From Burkholderiales bacterium (GTDB taxonomy: Bacteria > Pseudomonadota > Gammaproteobacteria > Burkholderiales > Burkholderiaceae_C), in assembly GCA_028868855.1 (NCBI GenBank), contig JAGWTR010000001.1, positions 124,001 through 188,000 of the forward strand: DNA of 64,000 nucleotides, in the 5' to 3' direction. Of the stretch, positions 8,755-18,190 are shown one piece after another. Position 1 is the stretch's first letter. Each line of letters opens with the position of its first letter. The notes under the pieces are model-generated. The model made no database searches, was not told the origin of the DNA, and worked only from the letters and a program-made list of their open reading frames with translations. The position numbers and the translations under genes were made by a program.

Positions 8755-10128
8755 TTACTGCGGTGCCAGTAGCTTGTTGAACGACTCGAGATCTTCCGGC
8801 TTGAGTGTGCCGCTGGCTTGGCGCAGCTTGATGCTCGCCACAAGCACGTCGTAGCGGGCCTTGTAGAGGTCCTTCTGAGTGTTGGCCAGCAAATTTTGCG
8901 CATCCAGCACGTCCTTGTTGATGCGGACGCCCACGCGATAGCCCAGCTGGGTGGCTTCCAGGGCCAGTTTGGCTGAGGCTTCGGCGGCTTCATAGGCCCT
9001 GACCTGTGCCATGCCCGATTGCACGCCAAAAAAGGCTTGGCGGGTGCCCAGGGTCACGCTGCGTTTGGCGTTGTCCAGATCGTGCTCGGCCTTTTCTTCC
9101 TGAGTCAGCGTTTCCTTGACCTTGTTCTGGATGGCAAAGCCGGCAAACAAGGGTACGTTCAATTCCAGCCCGATGGAGGAGTTGGTGCCTGCGCCTCCCA
9201 AGACTTGGGCTTGAACGTTGTTGCTGTCGATGTCGGTGCGCGCCAGAGAGGCCGTGGCGTCCAGCGTGGGGTAGTGGCCTGCCTTGGCTTTGGCGGTCTC
9301 CAGTTTGGCCACGGCGAGGCCGACTTCGGCCTTGTGCACCAGGGGGGACTGCTCGGTCTGTCCGGCCCAGTCTTCCGCCGTTTCCGGGGCCAGAGCAGGA
9401 AGCTTGACGGGGGTCAGCAAGGGGCGCGGTTTGACGTCCGTGCGGCCTACCAATTGGTCCAGGGCCAGGCTTTTGACCTTCACCTCATTGCGTGCCGCGA
9501 TTTCCTGGGCAGCGGCCAGATCGTTGCGAGCCTGGGCCTCCCGAGTGTCGGTGATGGTGGAGTTGCCGACTTCGAAATTGCGCTTTGCGGCAGCGAGTTG
9601 CTCGGCTAACGCCTTCTGATTGGCCTGCGATGTCATCAAGAGATCTTGTGCCGACAAGACGTCAAAGTAAGCCTGCGTGAGGCGCACCACCAAGTCGTCT
9701 TCGGCAATTTTCAGGTCGGACTGGGCCGCGATCAGCGCTTGTTCAGCCTTGTTGACGTCCGCGTCGTTGGCCCGATTGAACAGGGGCTGTCTTGCACTCA
9801 GACCCAGAACCTTGCGGGTGGCAGATCCGCTGGTGGATGTGGCTGATGGAACATTGACGGAGGAGTCGAAATGGCTGCGGTCAATGGTGCCTCGCAATCC
9901 GACTGTGGGTAAATGCAAAGCGTTGGCCTGGGCCGCTTTGTGTTGCACCGACTCAGCTTGAGCTTTGGCGGCCAAGTAGGCGGCGTCATAGCTCTTGGCG
10001 GCCTGGAATAGATCCACCAGTGATTCCGCCTGACCTTGGGCATGAGCCCAGCCAGACAGGCCCATCAGCACGAAGGCTGCGGCGCAGACGACGGGTCGCA
10101 GAACGGGATGTTTGGAGTTTGAACTCAT
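8755..10128 (-). CDS. TolC family outer membrane channel protein
   Basis: A trimeric outer-membrane exit duct for type I secretion or RND efflux. The 457-aa product has a signal peptide (about residues 1-31, ending GLSGWAHA) and the duplicated helical pattern of the TolC/OEP family. Motifs such as VRLTQAYFDVLSAQDLL in the first half and LGYRVGVRINKDVLDAQ in the second are visible. The ATG at 10128 was chosen over a longer alternative because it directly precedes the signal peptide. It lies downstream of a PCMT-family gene on the same strand, with the RND pair further upstream, so a shared role with that pump is possible. Confidence 0.92.
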   Translation of the reverse strand: MSSNSKHPVLRPVVCAAAFVLMGLSGWAHAQGQAESLVDLFQAAKSYDAAYLAAKAQAESVQHKAAQANALHLPTVGLRGTIDRSHFDSSVNVPSATSTSGSATRKVLGLSARQPLFNRANDADVNKAEQALIAAQSDLKIAEDDLVVRLTQAYFDVLSAQDLLMTSQANQKALAEQLAAAKRNFEVGNSTITDTREAQARNDLAAAQEIAARNEVKVKSLALDQLVGRTDVKPRPLLTPVKLPALAPETAEDWAGQTEQSPLVHKAEVGLAVAKLETAKAKAGHYPTLDATASLARTDIDSNNVQAQVLGGAGTNSSIGLELNVPLFAGFAIQNKVKETLTQEEKAEHDLDNAKRSVTLGTRQAFFGVQSGMAQVRAYEAAEASAKLALEATQLGYRVGVRINKDVLDAQNLLANTQKDLYKARYDVLVASIKLRQASGTLKPEDLESFNKLLAPQ

Positions 10129-10150
10129 TGGATGCCTTGTACGTCGGAGG

Positions 10151-10804
10151 TCAAAATTGGAAGCGGGCGGGGCGGGCAAACCCGTCCAGCCGAGCAGCGG
10201 AGGTGTCAAACAGTGCTTCGCGGCTGAACTGGCCGTTGGCTTCGCGGGTGAAGAGGGTGGCGCTCATGATGGGTTCATCGCCGACGATGGCCAGCAGGCG
10301 TCCACCTTCCTTGAGTTGGTCTAGCAGATTTTGCGGCACGCTGACCACGGAGCCGGTCAGCAAGATGGCGTCAAAAGGGGCTTGCGATGCGAAGCCTTGG
10401 GCGCCGTCGGCGTGAATGACTTCGGCGTTGTTGATGCTGGCCTTGCGCAGGTTCGTCCGTGCGGCATTGGCCAGTTCAGCCTGTGCTTCCAGGGCGATAA
10501 CGCGCTGGGCCTTGTGGGCCAGCAGGGCGGTGACGTAGCCCGTGGTCGCGCCGATTTGCAGCACGGTGTCGCTTTTACTCAGGTTCAGGTCTTGCACCAG
10601 GCGGGCTTCAAGCTTGGGCGCCAGCAGGGCCTTGCCGCCGGATAGGGGCACTTCCAGGTCCATGAATGCCAGTGAGCGGTGCTCTGGCGGCAGGAAATCC
10701 TCGCGGTGCACGATGGACAGAAGCGACAGCACCGAGGTGTCCAGAACATCCCAGGGGCGGATCTGTTGCTCAATCATGTTGAAACGGGCTTGTTCGACGT
10801 TCAT
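10151..10804 (-). CDS. protein-L-isoaspartate O-methyltransferase family protein
   Basis: A SAM-dependent methyltransferase of the PCMT fold, 217 aa. The N-terminus MIEQQIRPWDVLDTSVL and HREDFLP match the family. SAM motif I is present in modified form (VLQIGATTGYVTALLA near residues 80-95), followed by VIALEAQAELA. The motif I variant, with Ala-Thr-Thr instead of the more usual Gly-Thr/Ser-Gly core, suggests a divergent subgroup whose isoaspartyl repair activity is unproven. It sits 22 bp upstream of the TolC-type gene and is probably co-transcribed. Confidence 0.85.
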   Translation of the reverse strand: MNVEQARFNMIEQQIRPWDVLDTSVLSLLSIVHREDFLPPEHRSLAFMDLEVPLSGGKALLAPKLEARLVQDLNLSKSDTVLQIGATTGYVTALLAHKAQRVIALEAQAELANAARTNLRKASINNAEVIHADGAQGFASQAPFDAILLTGSVVSVPQNLLDQLKEGGRLLAIVGDEPIMSATLFTREANGQFSREALFDTSAARLDGFARPARFQF

Positions 10805-10903
10805 ACGGGCATCCTAGGGGCAGTCAGAGAAGATCACTATCGGGACAAATCCAGGATTCTAAGAAATGCAGTCCCTGGACAACGAGAAATTGCGCCTATT
10901 TGT

Positions 10904-13900
10904 CTATTTCAACCTTCTGCGTGACCATTGGGCCAGGTCATCAAGGTAGCAATAGACGACGGGCACGACCACGAGGGTGAGCAAGGACGAGGCAATCACG
11001 CCACCGATCACGGCCTGCCCCATGGGTGCGCGCTGCTCCTGGCCCTCACCCAGACCGAACGCCAGCGGCAGCATGCCAAAGACCATGGCCAGGGTCGTCA
11101 TCAGGATGGGGCGCAGTCGTACCCGGGCGGCCAGCAGCAGGGCGGCACGGCGTTCCAGCGGAGCGGTTTGGTCGGCCTCGCCGCTGTGGCCCTCGCGGGC
11201 GCGGTTGGTGAAATCGATCAACAAAATGGCGTTTTTGGTGACCAGGCCCATCAGCATGATGATGCCGATGATGGAAAAAATATTGAGCGTCGAGCCGAAC
11301 ATCAGTAGGGTGACAACCACGCCGATCAGGGTCAGGGGCAGTGAACTCATGAGGGCGATCGGCTGCAGGAAGCTGCGGAACTGCGAGGCCAGGATCATGT
11401 AGATGAAGATGACCGCCAGGGCCAGGGCCGAGATGGCGTAGGCAAAGGCTTCTTTCATGTCCTTGGTGGATCCGCCGAAGCGGTTGCGGTAGCCCAAGGG
11501 CCAGGCGGTGTTGTCCAGGACTTTCTGGATGTCGGCCGAAATTTCGCCCATGGAGCGCCCGGCAACGTTGGCGGTGATTTCCACCTCGCGGTTGAGGTCG
11601 CGGCGGTTGATTTGCGTGGGGCCCTGGCCTTCGATGATGTCGGCCACCTGGTGCAGGCGAACGATGCGTGGCGCGCCCGTGTCGTCCTGGCCGGCGATCA
11701 GCGGCAGGTGCGTGAGGTCGCTGGCGGTGCGCCGAGCCTCGGGGCTGAGCGAGAGTTTGATGTCGTAGTTCTGGCCGTCTTCAGCGCGCCAGCTGCCCAC
11801 GGTTTTGCCGGCCACCAGGGTGTTGAGGGTGTTGCTGATGCCGCCCACGCTCAGTCCCAGGTCGGCGGCGGCATCACGGCGCACCACGATGTCCAACGTG
11901 GGCTGCTTGGGCTTGAGGCTGGTGTCCAGGTCGACCAGGCCAGGGATGTGGCGCAGTTGGTCCAGCGTGCGCTGGGTGAGCTGGTCGAGCTGCGCCAAGT
12001 CGCTGCCCTGAATGGACAGCTGAATGGGCTTGAGTCCGCCTACGGCGTCGAGCAGGCCGACGTGCGTGACGGTGATGCCGGGGATGCTGCTGAGCAGGCT
12101 ACGCAGGGGGGCCGAGAGCTGGTCGACATTGCGCTGGCGCAGCTGGCGGTCTTTCAGGCGCACGTAGATGGACACCTGATTGCGTCCGAGCGCCGCGCCG
12201 GTGTTGATGGTGGCCAAGGTGTAGCTGACTTCGCTTTGTTGGCGGATCAAGGCGTCGACTTCGCGGGTGCGGGCTTCGGTGGACTCGATGGACGAGCCGG
12301 CTGGTGTGTAGAACGTGACGAAGGTCTCGGAGTAGTCGGCCTTGGGGACAAATTCGGTGCCCATCAAGGGCATCAGCGCAAAGCTGCCGACCAGGCTGGC
12401 GATGGCCACGAGCAAGGTCAGGCCAGGGTGGCCCAGGGACCAGTCCAGCAGGGACTGATATTGCTCGCTCAGGCGTTCGGAGAGGTGTTCCACCCAGCCC
12501 GTCAAGCGCCCCAGACTGCGGTCATACCAGGATGTGGCGGTGGCGCCATGCGGGCGGTGGATGGCCGGGTCGGGCCAGATGCTGGAGAGCATGGGGTCGA
12601 GCGTGAAGCTGACGAACATCGAGATAAGCACCGCCGCCACGATGGTGATGCCGAACTCATGGAAGAACTTGCCGATGATGCCGCCCATGAAGCCGATGGG
12701 CAGGAACACGGCCACGATGGATAGGGTGGTGGCCAGCACGGCCAGGCCTATTTCGCGTGTGCCATCAAGTGAGGCTTGCAGTGCCGATTTGCCCATCTGG
12801 GCATGGCGCACGATGTTTTCGCGCACCACGATGGCGTCGTCGATCAGCAGCCCCACGCACAGGCTGAGGGCCATCAGCGTGACCATGTTGATGGAAAAGC
12901 CCAGGGCGTGCATGAACAGGAAGGTGCCGATGATGGAGATCGGCAAGGTCAGACCGGTGATGACGGTAGAGCGCCATGAGTTCAGGAATAAAAAGACGAT
13001 GCCGATGGTGAGCACAGCGCCTTCGATCAGGGTGTCGCGGACGGTGCTGACGCTCACGCTGATGGGGCGGGAGTTGTCGCGCACAACTTCCAGGTGGATG
13101 CCCATGGGCAGATCGGCCTGTGCATCGTGCACGGCCTGGCGCAATCCTGTGACGACCTCGATCGTGTTTTCGCCTTGGGCTTTGAGGACCTCCAATGCGA
13201 CGGTGCGCTGGCCGTTGAGCAGGGCCAGGCTGTCCACTTCCTGTGGACCGTCCACCACCTCGGCGACTTGGCTGAGCCGCACGGTTTGGCCGTGGTGCGA
13301 GCTGAGTACCAGTTGGCGGAAGTCGTCGGCCTGCTTGAGTCGGGCGTTGATCTGCACGACGCGGTCTTGTTGCCGTGTGCGCACGCTGCCAGCGGGCTGT
13401 TCCTGGTTTTCGTTGCGCAGCGTGGTCAGCACCAGCTCGGGGGTGATGCCCAATGCCTCCATGGCTTGAGGGTGCAGGTAGACATTGATCTCGCGCTTGA
13501 GCGGCCCCACCAGGCTGACGCTGCCCACGCCGCGCACATTTTCAAGGCGTTTTTTCAGGATCTGGTCGCCGTAGGTGCTCAGCTCCATGGCGCTGCGGCT
13601 GTGGTCAGGGGAGGTCAGCGCCAGCGAGAAAATGGGGCGATTGGATGGGTCAAAGCGCAGCACGCGGGGTTCTTTGACCTCGTCGCGCAGCAGGGGCCGG
13701 ATGATGGACAGTTTTTCCCGCACGTCGTCGGTGGCGCGGCGCCCGTCGACGTCCAGATTGAATTGAATGATGACGACCGAGCTGCCCTCGTAAGAGCGCG
13801 AATAAAGCTGGCTGATGCCGGCCACCGTGTTGACGGCCTCCTCAACCTTGCGTGTGACTTCAGTTTCGACAATGGCTGGCGAGGCGCCGGGGTAGTCCAG

Positions 13901-14044
13901 CTGAATGACGACGGTGGGCAGGTCGATCTCAGGGAATTGGTCCACCTTGAGTCGCTGGTAGGAAAACAGACCAAGCACCACCAGCGCCAGCATGACCATG
14001 GTGGCCAGCACGGGGTTGTTGATGGAGATGCGGGTGAACCACAT
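10904..14044 (-). CDS. RND efflux transporter permease (HAE1/AcrB-type)
   Basis: An inner-membrane proton-driven multidrug pump subunit of 1046 aa, the usual length. The two repeats are visible: TM1 near residues 10-30 with the large periplasmic loop to about 335, and the second half from about 530. The proton-relay aspartates are in GLLIDDAIVVREN near residue 405 and the TM10 lysine is in GLVTKNAILLIDF. The motif FPEIDLPTVVIQLDYPGASP matches heavy or multidrug RND permeases. It is the last gene of a TetR-adaptor-permease operon with 21 bp to the adaptor gene. The substrate cannot be read from sequence. Confidence 0.95.
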   Translation of the reverse strand: MWFTRISINNPVLATMVMLALVVLGLFSYQRLKVDQFPEIDLPTVVIQLDYPGASPAIVETEVTRKVEEAVNTVAGISQLYSRSYEGSSVVIIQFNLDVDGRRATDDVREKLSIIRPLLRDEVKEPRVLRFDPSNRPIFSLALTSPDHSRSAMELSTYGDQILKKRLENVRGVGSVSLVGPLKREINVYLHPQAMEALGITPELVLTTLRNENQEQPAGSVRTRQQDRVVQINARLKQADDFRQLVLSSHHGQTVRLSQVAEVVDGPQEVDSLALLNGQRTVALEVLKAQGENTIEVVTGLRQAVHDAQADLPMGIHLEVVRDNSRPISVSVSTVRDTLIEGAVLTIGIVFLFLNSWRSTVITGLTLPISIIGTFLFMHALGFSINMVTLMALSLCVGLLIDDAIVVRENIVRHAQMGKSALQASLDGTREIGLAVLATTLSIVAVFLPIGFMGGIIGKFFHEFGITIVAAVLISMFVSFTLDPMLSSIWPDPAIHRPHGATATSWYDRSLGRLTGWVEHLSERLSEQYQSLLDWSLGHPGLTLLVAIASLVGSFALMPLMGTEFVPKADYSETFVTFYTPAGSSIESTEARTREVDALIRQQSEVSYTLATINTGAALGRNQVSIYVRLKDRQLRQRNVDQLSAPLRSLLSSIPGITVTHVGLLDAVGGLKPIQLSIQGSDLAQLDQLTQRTLDQLRHIPGLVDLDTSLKPKQPTLDIVVRRDAAADLGLSVGGISNTLNTLVAGKTVGSWRAEDGQNYDIKLSLSPEARRTASDLTHLPLIAGQDDTGAPRIVRLHQVADIIEGQGPTQINRRDLNREVEITANVAGRSMGEISADIQKVLDNTAWPLGYRNRFGGSTKDMKEAFAYAISALALAVIFIYMILASQFRSFLQPIALMSSLPLTLIGVVVTLLMFGSTLNIFSIIGIIMLMGLVTKNAILLIDFTNRAREGHSGEADQTAPLERRAALLLAARVRLRPILMTTLAMVFGMLPLAFGLGEGQEQRAPMGQAVIGGVIASSLLTLVVVPVVYCYLDDLAQWSRRRLK

Positions 14045-14065
14045 GCGGGCGGCTGGGCGGTGCGC

Positions 14066-15229
14066 TTATCGGGGGGCGGAAGACGCTGACGGCGGGGTCA
14101 TGCGCACGGGGGTTCCGTCGCTGACCTGACCGACCGATTCACGCAAGATGCGGTCACCAGCGTTCAAGCCTGAGATCACCGCTGCCATGGCCGGCGCGTC
14201 CGGCGCTGCGTTGGCCAGCCGGCTGCTGGCGCCCAGGGTGACGGTGCGCCGCAGCACACGGCCGTCCTGGATCAGTTGCACGGTGGCGCGCTGGCCCTCG
14301 GTCCGCACCGCCGACGTTGGCACGGCCAAGGCCTTGTGTTTGTCCAGTTCGATCTGTCCTTGCGCGAACAGCCCCTGCCGCAATGCCGGGTGTTGCGACA
14401 AGGCCAGGTACACGGTGATGCTGCGGGTACCCGCCACGGTGCTGGGATTGATGCGGACAATGCGGGCGTCGATGGGGGCAGGCACGCCATCGACCTGAAT
14501 CCGCGCCAGACTGCCCAGGTGCACCATTGCCACGTCGTCCGGACTGAGCGTGGCGTCCAGCTCCAGCGTGCTCAGGTCCACGATCTCGACCACGCGGCCG
14601 TCCACGGGGATGCGTTCGCCGGCTTGCGCGAAGCGTTGCGACACCAGGCCATTGATCGGCGCGATCAGGCGCGTGTCGCGCAGGGCCTTCTGCGCCAGAT
14701 CGGCCGCGGCCACCGCCGCTTGCAAGGTGGCGTGAGTGGCCGCCGCGTTCGATGCCGAGGTGTCCAGCGCGTTCTTCGAGATGAAGCCCTGCTGCACCAG
14801 GGCGCGGTTGTTGTCCAGCGTCTGCTGGGCGATCTGGGCTTGCGCCTTGGCCGTGGCCACCTGTTCCTGGGCCTGCCTCAAACGGGTCTGGAATTCTTGA
14901 GGGTCCAGCGTGCCAATGAGTTGGCCATGGCGCACGGCATCGCCTTCGCGCACGGGCAACGTTGTCAATTCGGACGCCACTTTGGCTTTGACGATGGCCG
15001 AGTTGGGTGCCTTGATGCTGCCGGAGACCGCCACCGCGCGCACCAGGTCTTGCGCTTGCACCTCAAACCAGTCGGTCGGGCTCAGCTGCAGAAAACCGCT
15101 GCGGGCCGTGGCCGTGCTTTGTGCCAGTTCCGCCTGCTGGGCCTTGCGAGTGATGATGGCCCGGCCAATGCCCAGGCCCAGTCCAGCCAGGAGCAGGGCG
15201 ATCAATGCCCAGTGCAGCGGGTGTTTCAT
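14066..15229 (-). CDS. RND efflux periplasmic adaptor (membrane fusion protein)
   Basis: The adaptor links the RND permease to an outer-membrane channel. The 387-aa product has an N-terminal membrane anchor (about residues 6-26), a lipoyl half-motif (VREGDAVRHGQLIGTLDPQEF near residue 100), a coiled-coil hairpin about residues 115-185, the second lipoyl half (LIAPINGLVSQRFAQAGERI near 200), and a beta-barrel region. The gene overlaps the TetR gene by 4 bp (ATGA), which supports translational coupling and joint control by the TetR repressor. Confidence 0.93.
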   Translation of the reverse strand: MKHPLHWALIALLLAGLGLGIGRAIITRKAQQAELAQSTATARSGFLQLSPTDWFEVQAQDLVRAVAVSGSIKAPNSAIVKAKVASELTTLPVREGDAVRHGQLIGTLDPQEFQTRLRQAQEQVATAKAQAQIAQQTLDNNRALVQQGFISKNALDTSASNAAATHATLQAAVAAADLAQKALRDTRLIAPINGLVSQRFAQAGERIPVDGRVVEIVDLSTLELDATLSPDDVAMVHLGSLARIQVDGVPAPIDARIVRINPSTVAGTRSITVYLALSQHPALRQGLFAQGQIELDKHKALAVPTSAVRTEGQRATVQLIQDGRVLRRTVTLGASSRLANAAPDAPAMAAVISGLNAGDRILRESVGQVSDGTPVRMTPPSASSAPR

Positions 15230-15912
15230 GAGCGAACTTCCAGCCCGCGCAGCAGCAACTCGATCTGTGTGGCGATGAATTGATCAGGGTCGAGCGGGAT
15301 CGGGTTCAGGACACATGCCGCCGTGCAGCGTTGATACGCGAGCATGAAGTGCACGGGCGCGATCAGGGCATGCACCACCGACCTGATGTCCATGGGCTGG
15401 AATTCGCCCCGGTCGATGCCGCGTTGCACCGCTTTGGCCAGCAACGCGTGCGTGGGGGCCATCACTTCGTTCATGTAGAACTGGGCCAGTTCTGGAAACT
15501 TGCTGGCTTCGGCCGTGATGAGCAGCACGATGCCCGAGGCCTTGGAGGCACCCACGCGGGACCACCAGGTTTTGGCCAGCACTTGCAGCAATTGCGGCGT
15601 GGGGCCCTCGAATTGATCGACGATGCCGCTGCCTTCGACGATCACTTCGGTCAAATGGGCCCGCACCACCGCTTTGAACAATGCGTCCTTGCTGGGGTAA
15701 TACAAGTACAGCGTGCCTTTAGATACGCCGGCCAGCCGGGCCACTTCTTCCGTGCGGGTGGCGGCCAAGCCCTTTTCGACAAACAGCGTCAGGGCTGCCT
15801 CCAGCAATTCCTGGGGACGGGCTGCTTTGCGGCGCTGGTGCTGGCCCTTGTTGACCTTGTTGATCAGCGATGAGACGGGGCAGGTCGATTTGATGGCGGG
15901 AGACGACGGCAC
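15226..15912 (-). CDS. TetR/AcrR family transcriptional repressor
   Basis: A 228-aa TetR regulator. The HTH is in residues about 33-75, with motifs LLEAALTLFVEKGLAATRTE and VSKGTLYLYYPSKDALFKAV; the C-terminal part is the ligand domain. It starts at a GTG and is the first gene of the operon with the efflux adaptor and permease. A palindrome typical of TetR operators lies 16-33 bp upstream of the start (15928-15945). Autorepression and control of the pump by an unknown ligand are inferred. Confidence 0.92.
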   Translation of the reverse strand: MPSSPAIKSTCPVSSLINKVNKGQHQRRKAARPQELLEAALTLFVEKGLAATRTEEVARLAGVSKGTLYLYYPSKDALFKAVVRAHLTEVIVEGSGIVDQFEGPTPQLLQVLAKTWWSRVGASKASGIVLLITAEASKFPELAQFYMNEVMAPTHALLAKAVQRGIDRGEFQPMDIRSVVHALIAPVHFMLAYQRCTAACVLNPIPLDPDQFIATQIELLLRGLEVRS

Positions 15913-15927
15913 GAAGATGGGTTTTTA

Positions 15928-15945
15928 ACTGACTGGTCGGTCAGT
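15928..15945. promoter_or_regulatory. TetR-type operator
   Basis: A perfect palindrome with arms ACTGAC and GTCAGT around TGGTCG, directly upstream of the tetR-adaptor-permease operon. The form is that of TetR/AcrR half-sites and the position fits steric repression. Function is inferred. Confidence 0.75.
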
Positions 15946-15999
15946 AATGTAGCGGGGTGGCGCCTTGCCGGTCAATGATGATCGTCAATAATCAATGGC

Positions 16000-16440
16000 A
16001 TGGAACCACGCGCCCAAGCCCAGGACCGCAGCGCCTACGCGCATTTCAACACCATCACCACCCGGTGGCTGGACAACGACATGTACGGCCATGTCAACAA
16101 CGTCACCTACTACAGCTACTTTGATACGGCGGTGAACCGCTACCTGATCGACGCGGGGGTGCTGGACATCCACGCGGGCGAAGTCATCGGCCTGGTGATT
16201 GAGACCCATTGCAATTACTTTGCATCGCTGTCCTTCCCCAAAAATGTCGAGGCCGGCATCCGTGTGGCCCACATCGGCAAGAGCAGCGTGCGCTATGAAA
16301 TTGGCTTGTTTGACGAGGGCGCGCTTCTGTCGGCGGCCAGCGGGCATTTTGTGCACGTCTATGTGGACCGGGCCACGCGACGCCCTGTTGCGCTGCCCGC
16401 CAATTTTGTCGAGGCACTGCAAGCGCTGCGGCTTGTTTGA
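16000..16440 (+). CDS. acyl-CoA thioesterase, hotdog fold (4HBT type)
   Basis: A 146-aa hotdog-fold thioesterase that probably hydrolyses an acyl-CoA. The motif RWLDNDMYGHVNNVTYYSYF near residues 23-42 holds the catalytic Asp of the 4-hydroxybenzoyl-CoA/YbgC family (D in NDMYGHVNN). The rest follows the one-helix, five-strand pattern (HCNYFASLSFP, HIGKSSVRYEI). It opens a run of acyl-CoA genes on the plus strand and is divergent from the tetR operon. Its specificity is not known. Confidence 0.85.
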   Translation: MEPRAQAQDRSAYAHFNTITTRWLDNDMYGHVNNVTYYSYFDTAVNRYLIDAGVLDIHAGEVIGLVIETHCNYFASLSFPKNVEAGIRVAHIGKSSVRYEIGLFDEGALLSAASGHFVHVYVDRATRRPVALPANFVEALQALRLV

Positions 16441-16536
16441 CGCTCGGGCCAAGGTGTTTCCCTGAAGAGGCGGTCAGTCCGAATGACTATGATTGTTGTC
16501 TGATTCCATGGACCTTGTTTTTTTTGGGAGCCGCCA

Positions 16537-18168
16537 ATGAGCCTCATGGGCCAAATGATGCACATGCCTTTGCTGATCTCGTCGCTGCTCACGCACGCGG
16601 CCCGGCACAACGGCGACGTCGAGATTGTTTCCAAGCGCGTCGAAGGCGACATGCACCGCACCACTTGGGTTGAGGTGGAGTTGCGTTCGCGCAAGTTGGC
16701 CCAGGCCCTGGCACGACTGGGATTGCAGCCCGGCGACCGCGTGGGCACGCTGGCCTGGAATGGCTATCGCCACCTCGAAACTTATTACGGCACCTCAGGC
16801 TCGGGCTTGGTCTGCCACACCATCAACCCGCGCCTGTTTCCGCAACAAGTGGCGTGGATCGTCAATGACGCCGAAGACAAGGTGCTGTTTGTTGACATCA
16901 ACATTTTCCCGCTGGTGGAAAAGCTCGCGCCGATGCTGCTCACCGTCAAGCACGTGGTGCTGATGGCGGGTCGCGAGAGCATGCCGCGCGAGACCGCGCT
17001 GCCCAATCTGCATTGCTATGAAGACCTCGTCGAGGCCGAAGATGGTCACTACCAGTGGCCCAGCTTCGACGAGAACACCGCCGCCAGCATCTGCTACACC
17101 TCCGGCACGACGGGTCACCCCAAGGGCGCGGTGTACTCGCATCGGTCAACGGTGCTGCACGCCTATGCTGCAGCCTTGCCTGATGCCATGGCGGTGTCCT
17201 CGGTTGACACGGTGATGCCCGTGGTGCCGATGTTCCACGTCAACGCCTGGGGGCTGCCATACACAGGTGCCTTGATTGGCTGCAAACTGGTCATGCCGGG
17301 TCACCATCTCGATGGTGCTTCACTGTACGAGCTGATGGAAAAAGAAGGTGTGACCTACAGCGCTGGCGTGCCGACGATCTGGCTGGGGTTGATCAACCAC
17401 GTCAAGCAAAACAAGCTGCAGTTCAGCACTTTCCGCCGCACGGTGGTGGGTGGCGCGGCATGCCCGCCGGCCATGATTCGCACGCTCGAAGATGAGCTCG
17501 ATGTGCAAGTGATCCATGCCTGGGGTATGACCGAAATGTCACCACTGGGCACCTTGGGTCGCCTGAAGGCCAAGCATGTGGACTTGCCTTTGGAGGCCAA
17601 GCACCGCATTCTCGAAAAGCAAGGCAAAGTCATCTACGGCGTTGACATGCGCATCGTGGACGCCGAAGGCCAGGTGCTGCCCTGGGATGGCAAGACTTCT
17701 GGAGACCTTGAAGTGCGTGGCCATTGGGTCATCAGCAGTTACTTCAAGGTGGACAGGTCGCCCCTGCACGATGGCTGGTTCCCGACCGGCGACGTGGCCA
17801 CCATCGACGCCGATGGCTATATGCAGATCACTGACCGGTCCAAGGACGTGATCAAGTCGGGCGGTGAGTGGATCAGCTCGATCGACCTGGAGAACGTGGC
17901 CATGGGGCATCCTGCCGTCCACGAGGCGGCCGTCATTGCCGCTTTCCACCCCAAGTGGGATGAGCGGCCGCTGCTGGTGGTGGTCAAAAAGCCCGGTATC
18001 GAAGTGACGGCGGCAGAGCTGATCGCCTTCTATGACCACAAGATCCCCAAGTGGCAAACGCCGGACGATGTGGTTTTTGCCGACGAGATCCCGCACACGG
18101 CCACCGGCAAGATCTACAAGCTCAAACTGCGTGAGCAGTTCAAGGACCACAAGCTGCCAACGGTTTGA
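16537..18168 (+). CDS. medium/long-chain fatty-acid-CoA ligase
   Basis: An adenylate-forming enzyme that activates fatty acids to acyl-CoA with ATP, 543 aa. The AMP-binding P-loop is [18 protein letters not shown] near residue 190. The A5 motif is AWGMTEMSP near 328 and the A7/A8 motifs are [12 protein letters not shown] and [15 protein letters not shown] near 415-450. The C-terminal catalytic lysine is in [12 protein letters not shown] near 528. The GG(A)E form after the hinge is typical of FadD-like ligases. It is followed after 22 bp by a gene for an ABC binding protein and then beta-oxidation genes. Confidence 0.93.
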   Translation: MSLMGQMMHMPLLISSLLTHAARHNGDVEIVSKRVEGDMHRTTWVEVELRSRKLAQALARLGLQPGDRVGTLAWNGYRHLETYYGTSGSGLVCHTINPRLFPQQVAWIVNDAEDKVLFVDINIFPLVEKLAPMLLTVKHVVLMAGRESMPRETALPNLHCYEDLVEAEDGHYQWPSFDENTAASICYTSGTTGHPKGAVYSHRSTVLHAYAAALPDAMAVSSVDTVMPVVPMFHVNAWGLPYTGALIGCKLVMPGHHLDGASLYELMEKEGVTYSAGVPTIWLGLINHVKQNKLQFSTFRRTVVGGAACPPAMIRTLEDELDVQVIHAWGMTEMSPLGTLGRLKAKHVDLPLEAKHRILEKQGKVIYGVDMRIVDAEGQVLPWDGKTSGDLEVRGHWVISSYFKVDRSPLHDGWFPTGDVATIDADGYMQITDRSKDVIKSGGEWISSIDLENVAMGHPAVHEAAVIAAFHPKWDERPLLVVVKKPGIEVTAAELIAFYDHKIPKWQTPDDVVFADEIPHTATGKIYKLKLREQFKDHKLPTV

Positions 18169-18190
18169 TGCGGGCCATCCCTGCGACACC

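Noticed and set aside
11612..14089. long plus-strand frames opposite the RND permease
   Set aside because: Antisense shadows of a complete 1046-aa permease.
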